Part shown: positions 5,829 to 14,576 of the stretch, piece by piece | Position numbering within the stretch: the first letter of the stretch is position 1 | Layout: the number at the start of each line of letters is the position of its first letter | The notes under the pieces: model-generated | The model's input: only the letters and a program-made list of their open reading frames with translations | Databases searched by the model: none | What the model was told of the DNA's origin: nothing | Position numbers and translations under genes: made by a program | Source: JAYUHK01 sp043767025 | Lineage (GTDB): Bacteria > Bacteroidota > Bacteroidia > Chitinophagales > Saprospiraceae | DNA: 14,670 nt | Direction: 5' to 3' | Assembly: GCA_043767025.1 (NCBI GenBank) | Contig: JAYUHK010000205.1 | Coordinates: forward strand, 1-14,670

Positions 5829-8165
5829 TTGAAACGGCTAAATCCAGTTGTGATAATGGACGAACCTCACCGGTTTGAGGGCAATGCGTTTAAAACTTAT
5901 TTTGAAGGTTTTGATAATTACTATTTGCGTTTTGGTGCGACGTTTCCAAAGAAAAAAGACAGTTTGCCTTTATCAAACGTGGCATACATTTTAGATAGCA
6001 TTTCTTCTTTCCGACAAAACTTGGTAAAGAAAATTGTGGTTTACACGCAAGACATAATTGAAAATACGGATACACTTATTGCCATTGACACTAAAAAAGC
6101 ACTTGTAAGCACCTTAACCAACGGAATTGTAGTAAGACGAGAATTGGGTGTTGGTGCGGTTTTCAACGGGAAAAGCATTAAGAAAATAAACAAAAACAGC
6201 ATTATTTTAGCGGACGACACTATTGAAAAGATTGATTATTCTTTGTCGGACGAGTCATTGCGGACAATGATTAAGGAAACAATCAAAATTCATTTTGAGA
6301 AAGAAAAAGCATTGTTTGAACAAGGAGCGAAAGCACTTACGCTGTTTTTTATGGAAGCTGATACCAGTTTGTTTCGTGGCGACAATCCAAAAGTTAAAAA
6401 CATATTTGAAGAAGAATATAAAAAGCAATACAACGAAGTTGTAAACCAACTTGACTCAACAAGCGATTATTACAAATTCTTGCAAAATGATTTTGATACC
6501 AACAACCTTTTGCAAGTTCACAAAGGTTATTTTTCGGGCGACAAAGGAAACGCCGACGAGAAAGTAAAAGCTGGTGTTGATGAAATTTTGAGAGACAAAA
6601 AGAAATTACTGTCCTTTGAAAGTCCTTCCCGTTTCATTTTCTCCATTTGGGCTTTACAAGAGGGTTGGGACAACCCGAATGTATTTACTATTTGCAAACT
6701 ATCTAATCAAGGTAGTGAAATATCAAAAATGCAACAAATTGGGCGTGGTTTGCGGATATGTGTCAATCAAAATTTGCAACGTTACACGCTCAAAAATTTG
6801 AACGACGACCAAGAAGTATTTTGGAAAATCAATAACCTTGATGTGGTAGTTTCCAGCAAAGAACAAGGCTTTGTGGAAGCCATACAAAACGAAATTTTGA
6901 GCAATTCGTTTTTAATTGCCGAAACATTTACGGAAGTAGAACTTACCAGAATCCTAAAAGAAAAAACTACTTTTGATGATGACACCATTGTTTATTTAAT
7001 TGATGATGTGTTGAAAGAAAAGAAAATGATTGTTCGCAAGGCGATAGTTGATGGACAAAAGATTTACGAAAAATCGCCCGAGTTTTCTGCTATTCTAAAA
7101 GCGCAAAATTTGCCAGAAGAACAAGTAAAAGCCATTGAAAGTTTGTTTGCAACTGATGCCAATAAATATATTCAGGATTCAAAAAAAGTGAAACCTAAAA
7201 AGAAAGTTTTTATCAAGGCAATACACCTACAAGAGTTTCAAAACTTGTGGAACACTATCAATAAAAATGCTTTTTATGTATTGGAAACCCTGAACGAAGA
7301 ACAGGAAAGCCAATTGGTACAAAATATAAAAACACAAATTGAAGCCGTAAACATTGAGGAAATATTGTTGCAAACTATTCGTGCTGAACTCAACGTTAAT
7401 AAAATTGGTGAACAAGGTACAATAACAGAAAAATTGACAGACACCGTTTCGTACAAAAGCAAAGTTGATTATTTGGCGTTGGTGCGCACTTTATCCAACA
7501 ACACCAAAACACCTATTTCGTTTGTGATAAAGGTTTTCAATGCGTTGAGTAACGATTTTAAAACAAAAATGCTTTGTAACAATCCCGAACAAGCCCAAAG
7601 GCAAATTTCAGAAATTATCCGTAAAAACTTGGTGTCAATGATTAAAGCCAATGTAAGGTATGACGGTATCGATGGAAAAACTTTGCCTAATGTTTTCAAA
7701 ATTGAAGACGGAAAAACCTATATAGACACAGGAAGCGTTGGAAAGTTTCAAAAAGATATTGCAGGCGATTTCAGTTTGAAAACCAAATGGGTATTTGAAG
7801 AAGTGATCGAATATGATAGTGATTTTGAATTAAGTATTGTAGAGCAAGACACAGATATGGACAGTATTGAGATTTTCGGCAAATTGCCTCGACTAAATAT
7901 TCAAACTCCCTTGGGCAAGTACAACCCCGACTTTTGCTACGCTATCAAAAGCACAGAAGGCAAGAAAGTATTTTTGGTAGTGGAAGCCAAAGGATATGAT
8001 TTGCTTACCGATGTTCCTGAAAAAGAACAAATTAAAATTGACTTTGCCAAAAAATATTTTGAAGCACTCAACGAACATTACAAAGACAAAAACCAAAACA
8101 TCAAAATTTCATTCCAAGAACGTATCACTAAAACGCAATTAGCGGCATTGATAAACAATGATTAG
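5829..8165 (+). CDS. res: Type III restriction subunit Res, C-terminal fragment
   Basis: This continues res after the nonsense codon: 778 residues counted from TTG 5829. It contains the Walker B box DEPH (residues 11-14), the helicase motif region LQEGWDNPNVFTICKL, and motif VI QQIGRGLRI (302-310). At the C-terminus is the endonuclease site, P700-D701 in YNPDFCY followed by E719-A-K721 in VVEAKG, the PD-(D/E)XK pattern of type III Res. Joined with the N-terminal part the protein would be about 970 residues, the normal size for the family. No further damage is visible, so the stop is recent, is bypassed, or is a sequence error. The Fic gene starts 3 bases after TAG 8163-8165. Confidence 0.88.
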   Translation: MKRLNPVVIMDEPHRFEGNAFKTYFEGFDNYYLRFGATFPKKKDSLPLSNVAYILDSISSFRQNLVKKIVVYTQDIIENTDTLIAIDTKKALVSTLTNGIVVRRELGVGAVFNGKSIKKINKNSIILADDTIEKIDYSLSDESLRTMIKETIKIHFEKEKALFEQGAKALTLFFMEADTSLFRGDNPKVKNIFEEEYKKQYNEVVNQLDSTSDYYKFLQNDFDTNNLLQVHKGYFSGDKGNADEKVKAGVDEILRDKKKLLSFESPSRFIFSIWALQEGWDNPNVFTICKLSNQGSEISKMQQIGRGLRICVNQNLQRYTLKNLNDDQEVFWKINNLDVVVSSKEQGFVEAIQNEILSNSFLIAETFTEVELTRILKEKTTFDDDTIVYLIDDVLKEKKMIVRKAIVDGQKIYEKSPEFSAILKAQNLPEEQVKAIESLFATDANKYIQDSKKVKPKKKVFIKAIHLQEFQNLWNTINKNAFYVLETLNEEQESQLVQNIKTQIEAVNIEEILLQTIRAELNVNKIGEQGTITEKLTDTVSYKSKVDYLALVRTLSNNTKTPISFVIKVFNALSNDFKTKMLCNNPEQAQRQISEIIRKNLVSMIKANVRYDGIDGKTLPNVFKIEDGKTYIDTGSVGKFQKDIAGDFSLKTKWVFEEVIEYDSDFELSIVEQDTDMDSIEIFGKLPRLNIQTPLGKYNPDFCYAIKSTEGKKVFLVVEAKGYDLLTDVPEKEQIKIDFAKKYFEALNEHYKDKNQNIKISFQERITKTQLAALINND

Positions 8166-8168
8166 AAT

Positions 8169-8945
8169 ATGAATTTAGAAATAATTAAAACTGAATTATT
8201 GAAGGCATTCCAAGAGGCAATTCCCAAGGATTTGCAAGAAAAATTCGATTCCTTAAAAGATGCCGAATTATCTACGCCTGGTTTTAGTTTTTACACCTCT
8301 GTTGCCTCTGTTTTTAGTAGTAAAATCGAAGGCGAAAATATAGAGTTGGATAGTTTTATTAAACATAAACGAGACGGCATACCTTTTCAACCAGACTATA
8401 CAAAAAAAATAGATGATTTATACGGAGCCTATCTTTTTGCCCAACAAAATTCTTTGAATGAAAAAAACATTAAAGAAGTTCACAAACTTTTAGGCAAACA
8501 TATTGTAGAAACTTCGTGGCAAGGAAAATACCGTATTCAAAATATGTATGTAGCTTCTGATGATGGCAAAATAGAATATGTTGCCGCATTGCCTTATATA
8601 GTTTCTACCGAAATGCAAAAATTTAATATAGATTTAAAAGTACTTTTAGAATCTACCTTGAGTATAGAAGAAGTGTTTTATTATGCCGCTATGTTGCATT
8701 TGATGTTTGTAAAAATACATCCTTGGAACGATGGCAATGGAAGATCGGCACGGTTATTAGAGAAATGGTTTGTTGCTCAAAAATTAGGTGAAAAAGCTTG
8801 GTTTATTCAAAGCGAAAAAATGTATTATACACATCATCAAGCGTATTATAGAAATCTTAGGCTATTGGGTTTGGAATATGAATTTTTAGACTACACCAAA
8901 GCACTACCCTTTTTACTTATGTTACCCAACAGTCTAAACAATTAA
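8169..8945 (+). CDS. Fic-family protein (likely AMP-transferase), 258 aa
   Basis: Fic enzymes usually transfer AMP from ATP to a hydroxyl of a target protein. The signature HPWNDGNGRSAR is at residues 184-195, with the catalytic His184 and the anion-binding GNGR, and Trp in place of the common Phe. An inhibitory motif (S/T)xxxE(G/N) is present upstream as S50-SKI-E54-G55, with Glu54 expected to block ATP binding; this puts it in the class with N-terminal self-inhibition. The length is normal and the frame is intact. It starts 3 bp after res and ends 9 bp before mod, so it is translated with the restriction-modification genes. The gene is noticeably AT-richer and more TTA-rich than res and mod, hinting at separate acquisition. 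It may be a regulator, a guard toxin or a passenger; its target is not known. Confidence 0.88.
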   Translation: MNLEIIKTELLKAFQEAIPKDLQEKFDSLKDAELSTPGFSFYTSVASVFSSKIEGENIELDSFIKHKRDGIPFQPDYTKKIDDLYGAYLFAQQNSLNEKNIKEVHKLLGKHIVETSWQGKYRIQNMYVASDDGKIEYVAALPYIVSTEMQKFNIDLKVLLESTLSIEEVFYYAAMLHLMFVKIHPWNDGNGRSARLLEKWFVAQKLGEKAWFIQSEKMYYTHHQAYYRNLRLLGLEYEFLDYTKALPFLLMLPNSLNN

Positions 8946-8954
8946 ATAAAAACA

Positions 8955-10814
8955 ATGACAGAACAAGAATTTATAAACGCAGGATTTACAGTTGTTGGAA
9001 CACAAAACAGCGAAAACAAATTGTTGAGTTTTCTAAAAGAAAACTACCCAAGCGTAGTGAAGGACAACGAAATTAACCTCAACGAACTCAAAGCCGTTGC
9101 AGGCTTGCCCATAGACGAAAAAGTAAACGGCTACGGACTCAATTTTATAGGCAGAAACTTTGCCCGAGCCAAATATGCCCAAAAAACAGAAAAGGAACTA
9201 CACCTCAACAACACGTTAAGTAAAAATATAGACACCACACAAAACTTGGTACTGAAAGGCGATAATTTGGACAGTTTGAAAATCCTGAAAAACCATTATA
9301 GCGGAAAAATAAAGTGCATTTACATTGACCCGCCTTACAATACCACAAGCGATGAGTTTGTGTATCCCGACAAGTTTGACAAAGAAGAAGCCGAAGTATT
9401 GGGCTTGGCTAACTTGAGCGAAAGTGATTTTGCCCGAATGGATTTTAGCTTTAAAACTAAAAAAAGCCACAACGGTTGGTTGGCTTTTATGTATCCACGC
9501 CTGTTGCTCGCAAGAGATTTATTGAGCAAAGACGGCGTTATTTTTATCAGTATTGATGATAACGAACAGGCGAACTTAAAGCTACTTTGTGATGATGTGT
9601 TTGGAGAAGAGAATTTTGTGGGAACTTTGATTTGGGAAAGAGCATACTCACCAGTAAACTTGAAAAAGCAATTTTCTGAAAGCCACGATTATATTTTATG
9701 TTACGCAAAAAATATCGAATCAGTAGTTAATAAAGGATTGTCAAGAAGCGAAGAAGCAAATGCAAGATATTCAAACCCAGATAATGATTCAAGAGGAGTT
9801 TGGACATCAAGCGACTTATCTGTTGGACCCGCTATTCAAGAAAATATTTATAAAATAATTACTCCTTCAGGTAGAAAAGTGTTGCCACCAAGTGGGTATA
9901 GTTGGAGATTAAATAAAGAGAGGTTTCAAGAGTTTTTAAGCAATAACAGAATTTGGTTTGGAAGCGATGGAAATATAGTGCCACGTATTAAACGTTTTCT
10001 TTCAGAAACAAAAGATAGTATTACTCCTATGACAATATGGAAACATTCAGAAGTAGGACATTCGCAGGAAGCTGCCCAAAGTTTGAAGAAATTGTTTGAC
10101 GGTGAAGCATTATTTGATTATCCAAAACCGATAAATCTTATTAAAAGATGTATTGAATTGTATTGTGATAAAAACGACATCATCCTCGACTTCTTCGCAG
10201 GTAGCGGCACAACAGGTCACGCCGTCATGCAGCTCAATGCAGAAGACGGCGGCAACCGCAGGTTTATATTGTGCCAAATAGACGAGCCGATAAAAAAAGA
10301 TAAGCCCGCGTATCAATTTTGTATAGAAAATAAGTTACCGCCCGTCATTTCAAGCATTACGATAGAACGCTTAAGGCGAGCGGGAGAAAAATTGTCTGCA
10401 TCAGTATTAACAGGATTGAAGGATAAACAGGATTTATTTCATCAAAAAAATTCTGAAAATCCTGAAAATTCTGATTTTGGATTTAAAGTGTTTGACAGTA
10501 TAGAAGCACCAAAATTGCAAGTAGATGACAAGGGGCAAATCTCAATTATTCAAAATGACCTTGATGCACTAAGTCGTATTTACAATATGATTTTTAAGGT
10601 TGGTTTAGACCAGCCCTCGCAAGCTTCCGAAGAAGTGATAAAAGACTGTATTTACAAAATTGGTACTCATTACTACATTACCAATGCCGAAAAAATAAGC
10701 AATGATGATTATTCAGATGCAATTAAAAACGGCAGGGTATTTATTGACGGTTGGACAGCCAGCCTAAACGGAACGCTGCAGAATTACAAAGAAGATGTGA
10801 GAATAGTTTTTTAA
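8955..10814 (+). CDS. mod: Type III DNA methyltransferase Mod (N6-adenine), 619 aa
   Basis: Mod recognises the target sequence and methylates adenine using S-adenosylmethionine; it also guides Res. Motif IV DPPYNT is at residues 125-130 and the AdoMet motif FFAGSGTT at 413-420. This order, catalytic motif first, is that of beta-class enzymes, which include type III Mod. The variable region between them (about 220-405) should be the target recognition domain. It is more AT-rich and uses more AGA arginine codons than the flanks, with a sharp change near 10170. A C-terminal tail of about 150 residues follows. No simple-sequence repeat of the kind used for phase variation is visible. It is the last gene of the operon, 9 bp after Fic; the res-first order is the reverse of common mod-res loci. 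Confidence 0.92.
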   Translation: MTEQEFINAGFTVVGTQNSENKLLSFLKENYPSVVKDNEINLNELKAVAGLPIDEKVNGYGLNFIGRNFARAKYAQKTEKELHLNNTLSKNIDTTQNLVLKGDNLDSLKILKNHYSGKIKCIYIDPPYNTTSDEFVYPDKFDKEEAEVLGLANLSESDFARMDFSFKTKKSHNGWLAFMYPRLLLARDLLSKDGVIFISIDDNEQANLKLLCDDVFGEENFVGTLIWERAYSPVNLKKQFSESHDYILCYAKNIESVVNKGLSRSEEANARYSNPDNDSRGVWTSSDLSVGPAIQENIYKIITPSGRKVLPPSGYSWRLNKERFQEFLSNNRIWFGSDGNIVPRIKRFLSETKDSITPMTIWKHSEVGHSQEAAQSLKKLFDGEALFDYPKPINLIKRCIELYCDKNDIILDFFAGSGTTGHAVMQLNAEDGGNRRFILCQIDEPIKKDKPAYQFCIENKLPPVISSITIERLRRAGEKLSASVLTGLKDKQDLFHQKNSENPENSDFGFKVFDSIEAPKLQVDDKGQISIIQNDLDALSRIYNMIFKVGLDQPSQASEEVIKDCIYKIGTHYYITNAEKISNDDYSDAIKNGRVFIDGWTASLNGTLQNYKEDVRIVF

Positions 10815-10830
10815 ATTATATTTACAATCT

Positions 10831-10892
10831 GACATAAAACATTGATTATCAACAGTTTGTACGACTAAAAACTAAAAACTAAAAATTATTTA
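10831..10892 (+). repeat. Dispersed intergenic repeat, decayed copy
   Basis: GACATAAAACATTGATTATCAACAGTTTG followed by tandem AAAAACT units aligns with the second half of the repeat at 241-346. The stem TTGA-TTA-TCAA is kept although the loop differs. The first 45 or so bases of the unit are missing or unrecognisable. It starts 16 bases after the mod stop, the same placement relative to the upstream gene as other copies. Confidence 0.6.
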
Positions 10893-10908
10893 ATAGGTAA
10901 GCAAACTT

Positions 10909-10970
10909 ACAGGGCAGGTCAAGAGTGCAGACATTTTGTTACAATTTGCATAATTTCCTATATGCCCTGT
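10909..10970. repeat. Inverted repeat upstream of dnaE
   Basis: ACAGGGCA (10909-10916) and TGCCCTGT (10963-10970) are exact reverse complements separated by 46 bases. The right arm lies where the -33 region of the dnaE promoter should be. It could be an operator pair or a chance match; no regulator is suggested by the sequence. Confidence 0.3.
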
Positions 10971-10989
10971 GTAGTAACCATAATAGTTC

Positions 10990-10997
10990 TATATTTG
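10990..10997 (+). promoter_or_regulatory. dnaE promoter, -7 box TATATTTG
   Basis: An exact TAnnTTTG match 31 bases before ATG 11029, giving a leader of about 25 bases. The -33 position (about 10967-10970) reads CTGT, not TTTG, so only half of the promoter is canonical. The leader has no Shine-Dalgarno site. Confidence 0.5.
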
Positions 10998-11028
10998 CGG
11001 AGTAAAACAAACCAACATCTTCGCAACT

Positions 11029-14000
11029 ATGCCTGACTTCGTACACCTTCATTGCCACACACAGTTTTCATTGCTCGACGGAGCGTCTGACATCGGATTG
11101 ATGATGGACAAAGCGGTCACCGACGGCATGAAAGGCATCGCACTCACCGACCACGGCAATATGTTTGGCGCGTTCAAATTTGTGGCGGAAGCCGAAAAAC
11201 GCAAACTCAAACCCATCGTCGGCTGCGAATTTTACCTCGTCCAAGACCGACACAAACAGCAGTTTTTGAAGTCCAAAGGCGACGCAGACGTACGTCACCA
11301 CCAGTTGCTGTTGGCAAAAAACCAAGCAGGCTACCAGAATCTCTCCAAACTCTGTTCGCTGGGCTTCGTGGAGGGAATGTACGGCAAATATCCGCGCATC
11401 GACAAGGAGTTGCTGCTCCAATACCACGAAGGACTCATCGCTACGAGCTGCTGCATCGGTGCCGAAATCCCCCAAACTATCCTCAAAGGCGATATTCCGA
11501 AGGCAGAAAAATTGCTCCAGTGGTGGATAGATTTGTTCGGCGAAGATTACTACATCGAGCTGCAACGCCATCGCGGACTCGAAAATATCGACCAACTCGG
11601 CGTGAGTCAAGAAGACGTGAATCAGGTGCTTTTGGGCTTCGCCAAAAAATACAACATCAAAGTTATCTGCACCAACGACTCGCACTATATCGAGGAAGAC
11701 GACTGGCGGTCGCACGAGATTTTGTTGGCAGTCAATACGGGAAGTAAGATTTCGGACGAAAAAAGGTTCAAGTTTCCGAGCAGCGATTTTTATTTCAAAA
11801 CGCAGTCGGAGATGAGCAAACTATTCGGTGATTTGCCACACGCATTAGACAATACGATGGAGATTTTTGATAAAATCCAACCGCTTCAGCTCAAGCGGGA
11901 CGTGATGTTGCCCAACTTTCCGTTGCCTGCGGGATTTTCTGACCAGCCAGCGTTTTTGCGGCATTTGGTCTATCAAGGAGCTACCCCGCGCTACGGCGAA
12001 ATCACGGAGCAGCTCCGCGAGCGATTGGATTTTGAGCTACAGGTTATCCGCAACATGGGTTTTGACGGCTATTTTCTCGTCGTTCAAGATTTTATTACCG
12101 CCGCCCGCGATATGGGCGTAGCCGTAGGTCCCGGACGTGGCTCGGCGGCAGGCTCGGCGGTCGCTTACTGCTTGGGGATTACGAATATTGACCCTATCCG
12201 ATACAACCTACTTTTTGAGCGTTTCCTCAATCCCGAGCGGGTTTCTATGCCCGATATTGACATTGACTTCGACGACGAAAAACGCCAAAAAGTGATCGAT
12301 TGGGTCGTGGATAGATACAGCAAAGAGCAAGTGGCGCAGATTATTACTTTCGGTACGATGGCGGCGCGCTCGAGCATCAAAGACGTAGCGCGAGTCATGG
12401 ATTTGCCGCTGGCAGACAGCGACAGACTCTCCAAACTCGTGCCAAGCCGACCGGGAATAAAGTTGAAAAAGTTGCTCGAAAGTCCGCTCAAAGAACTCGC
12501 CAAAGAATGGTCAGGCGACGACTACGCCAACATCGAAAAACTCCAGACCATTGCTGCCAAGCAAGACCTCGAGGGCGAAGTGTTGCGCATCGCCCAAAAA
12601 GTGGAAGGCTCCGTGCGCAGCACAGGAATCCACGCGGCAGGAGTCATCATTGCGCCCGAAGATATTTCAAAATACATTCCCGTCAGCACCACCAAAGAAT
12701 CCAACTTGTGGGTGACACAATTCGACGGCACGACCGTCGAGTACGCTGGAATGTTAAAAATGGACTTTTTGGGACTCAAAACGCTCACCATTATCCGCGA
12801 TACGATTGAAAATATCGTCAAGCGACACGGCGCAGCGCAACGCATCAATCCCGACAACATTCCGCTCGACGATGAGGCGACGTACCAACTGTTTCAGCGC
12901 GGCGATATGGTGGGAATTTTTCAATTTGAATCCGAAGGAATGCAAAAACACCTTCGCGACCTCAAGCCTACCGACATCGAGGATTTAATCGCTATGAACG
13001 CGCTTTATCGTCCGGGTCCGATGGACTATATCCCGACTTTTGTAGCCCGCAAACACGGACGCGAAAAAGTCGTCTATCCGCACGAGTGGCTCGAAGATAT
13101 GCTCCGTCCGACCTACGGAATCATGGTTTATCAGGAGCAAATCATGCAATGCGCCCAAATTATGGCTGGCTATTCGCTCGGTCAAGCCGACCTGTTGCGC
13201 CGTGCGATGGGTAAGAAAAAAGCCGACGAAATGGCAAAGCAACGCGAAACGTTCACACTCGGCGCGCAAAATAAAGGCGTTGATGCCAAAAAAGCAGGCG
13301 AAATCTTTGACGACATGGAAAAATTCGCGTCCTACGGTTTCAACCGCTCGCACGCTGCGGCGTATTCGGTTTTGGCGTATCAAACTGCCTATCTCAAAAC
13401 TCATTATCCAGCAGAATTTATGGCTTCGGTGCTGACGCACAACAAAAGCAATACCGAAAGTCTGAACTTTTTTCTCCGCGAATGTAAGCGAATGAACATT
13501 CACGTCACCAGTCCCGACATCAACGAAAGCGAACTGAATTTTACGGTCAATAAAGCCGGCGACATACGTTTTGGACTTTCCGCCCTCAAAGGCGTAGGCG
13601 AGGGACCGGTAGAAGAATTGCTGGCAGCGCGCAAAAAAGGCGGCGATTTCAAAAGTATTTTTGATATGGTGCGCCGCATCGGTTCGCGGTTCGTAAACAA
13701 AAGAGTCCTCGAAAGCCTCGCCTACGGCGGTGGTTTTGATAGTTTTGGCGGACACCGAGCGCAGTATTTTTGCGCCTCTGAAAAGTACGAAACGCTCGTC
13801 GAACACGCTTTGAAATACGGAAACGCGTACCAAACTCAACGCGCCGCTTCGCAAAATTCACTGTTCGGCGATATGTCCGAAACCCTGTCTTTGTCCGAGC
13901 CGCCGTTGCCAAAGTGCGAGCCTTGGCTGCTGCTTACAAAATTGAACTACGAAAAAGAAGTAACGGGAATTTTCATCAGTGGGCATCCGCTCGACGATTT

Positions 14001-14562
14001 TCGCTTCGAGATAGACAACTTTACGTCTTGCACGTTGGAACAAATCGAGCAACAACCCAAAGGAAGAAAAATGAATTTGGCGGGATTTGTGACCACCGCC
14101 GACCATAAAATTAGCAAAAAAGGAACTGGTTGGGGGCGGTTCATCGTGCAAGATTACAACGGTTCGCTCGAAATGAGTCTTTTCGGAGAAGATTATCAGA
14201 AGTACAAACATTGGTTTGAGCTGGGCGCAACTTTATTCCTGCAAGGAGCTTACGAGCAGCGTTGGAACAGCGATGAAATGCAGTTTCGTATCGCCGACGT
14301 GCGCCCGCTCGCCGAAGTTGGGGCGCAACTTACGCGCTCCATCACGCTGCGACTGCCCTTGGAAGTGCTTGACAGTCAGCTGATTGACAATCTCGAATCG
14401 CTATTTCAAGCGCACAAAGGACAGCATTTTTTGAAACTACAATGTATAGACAATATCAATCGGCAAGCCCTGACACTTACCGCAGCGACCCACAACGTGA
14501 TGGTAAGTAGCGAATTTTTGGCTGCCGTCCAAAAGTTAGGATTAGAATATACTGTAAATTAA
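11029..14562 (+). CDS. dnaE: DNA polymerase III subunit alpha, 1177 aa
   Basis: This is the replicative polymerase that extends DNA with the beta clamp at the fork. The N-terminal PHP domain opens HLHCHTQFSLLDGAS and includes TDHGNM (Asp41, His42), GCEFY (Glu67), RHHQ (90-92), TSCC (139-142) and NDSHY (Asp217, His219). The polymerase core has VGPGRGSAAGSAVAYCLG, the catalytic PDIDIDF (Asp409, Asp411) and the third Asp579 in KMDFLGLKT. LYRPGPMDYIP and YQEQIMQ mark the fingers region. Q942-NSLF is a good match to the clamp-binding motif QxxLF. An OB fold follows at about 1010-1090 (NLAGFVTTADHKISKKGTGW). The length is normal for a DnaE without a fused exonuclease. It is transcribed alone from its own promoter, is GC-richer than the preceding island, and is followed by repeat copy 3. 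Confidence 0.97.
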   Translation: MPDFVHLHCHTQFSLLDGASDIGLMMDKAVTDGMKGIALTDHGNMFGAFKFVAEAEKRKLKPIVGCEFYLVQDRHKQQFLKSKGDADVRHHQLLLAKNQAGYQNLSKLCSLGFVEGMYGKYPRIDKELLLQYHEGLIATSCCIGAEIPQTILKGDIPKAEKLLQWWIDLFGEDYYIELQRHRGLENIDQLGVSQEDVNQVLLGFAKKYNIKVICTNDSHYIEEDDWRSHEILLAVNTGSKISDEKRFKFPSSDFYFKTQSEMSKLFGDLPHALDNTMEIFDKIQPLQLKRDVMLPNFPLPAGFSDQPAFLRHLVYQGATPRYGEITEQLRERLDFELQVIRNMGFDGYFLVVQDFITAARDMGVAVGPGRGSAAGSAVAYCLGITNIDPIRYNLLFERFLNPERVSMPDIDIDFDDEKRQKVIDWVVDRYSKEQVAQIITFGTMAARSSIKDVARVMDLPLADSDRLSKLVPSRPGIKLKKLLESPLKELAKEWSGDDYANIEKLQTIAAKQDLEGEVLRIAQKVEGSVRSTGIHAAGVIIAPEDISKYIPVSTTKESNLWVTQFDGTTVEYAGMLKMDFLGLKTLTIIRDTIENIVKRHGAAQRINPDNIPLDDEATYQLFQRGDMVGIFQFESEGMQKHLRDLKPTDIEDLIAMNALYRPGPMDYIPTFVARKHGREKVVYPHEWLEDMLRPTYGIMVYQEQIMQCAQIMAGYSLGQADLLRRAMGKKKADEMAKQRETFTLGAQNKGVDAKKAGEIFDDMEKFASYGFNRSHAAAYSVLAYQTAYLKTHYPAEFMASVLTHNKSNTESLNFFLRECKRMNIHVTSPDINESELNFTVNKAGDIRFGLSALKGVGEGPVEELLAARKKGGDFKSIFDMVRRIGSRFVNKRVLESLAYGGGFDSFGGHRAQYFCASEKYETLVEHALKYGNAYQTQRAASQNSLFGDMSETLSLSEPPLPKCEPWLLLTKLNYEKEVTGIFISGHPLDDFRFEIDNFTSCTLEQIEQQPKGRKMNLAGFVTTADHKISKKGTGWGRFIVQDYNGSLEMSLFGEDYQKYKHWFELGATLFLQGAYEQRWNSDEMQFRIADVRPLAEVGAQLTRSITLRLPLEVLDSQLIDNLESLFQAHKGQHFLKLQCIDNINRQALTLTAATHNVMVSSEFLAAVQKLGLEYTVN

Positions 14563-14576
14563 CTTATTGATAAGTT
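14561..14576. terminator. Palindrome overlapping the dnaE stop
   Basis: AACTTAT-TG-ATAAGTT is a perfect 7-bp inverted repeat that begins in the dnaE stop codon and ends in the first bases of repeat copy 3. It is AT-rich and lacks a following T-tract, so ending of transcription here is only a possibility. Confidence 0.3.

Noticed and set aside
5829..8165. Reassigned stop codon (TAA read as sense) as an explanation of the res interruption
   Set aside because: TAA ends several other genes in the window at natural positions (for example dnaE, mod and the barrel gene), so the code is standard.
12985..13854. Minus-strand frame of 289 codons inside dnaE
   Set aside because: A mirror of dnaE codon bias; the + strand polymerase motifs are unbroken and no family is recognisable on the minus strand.
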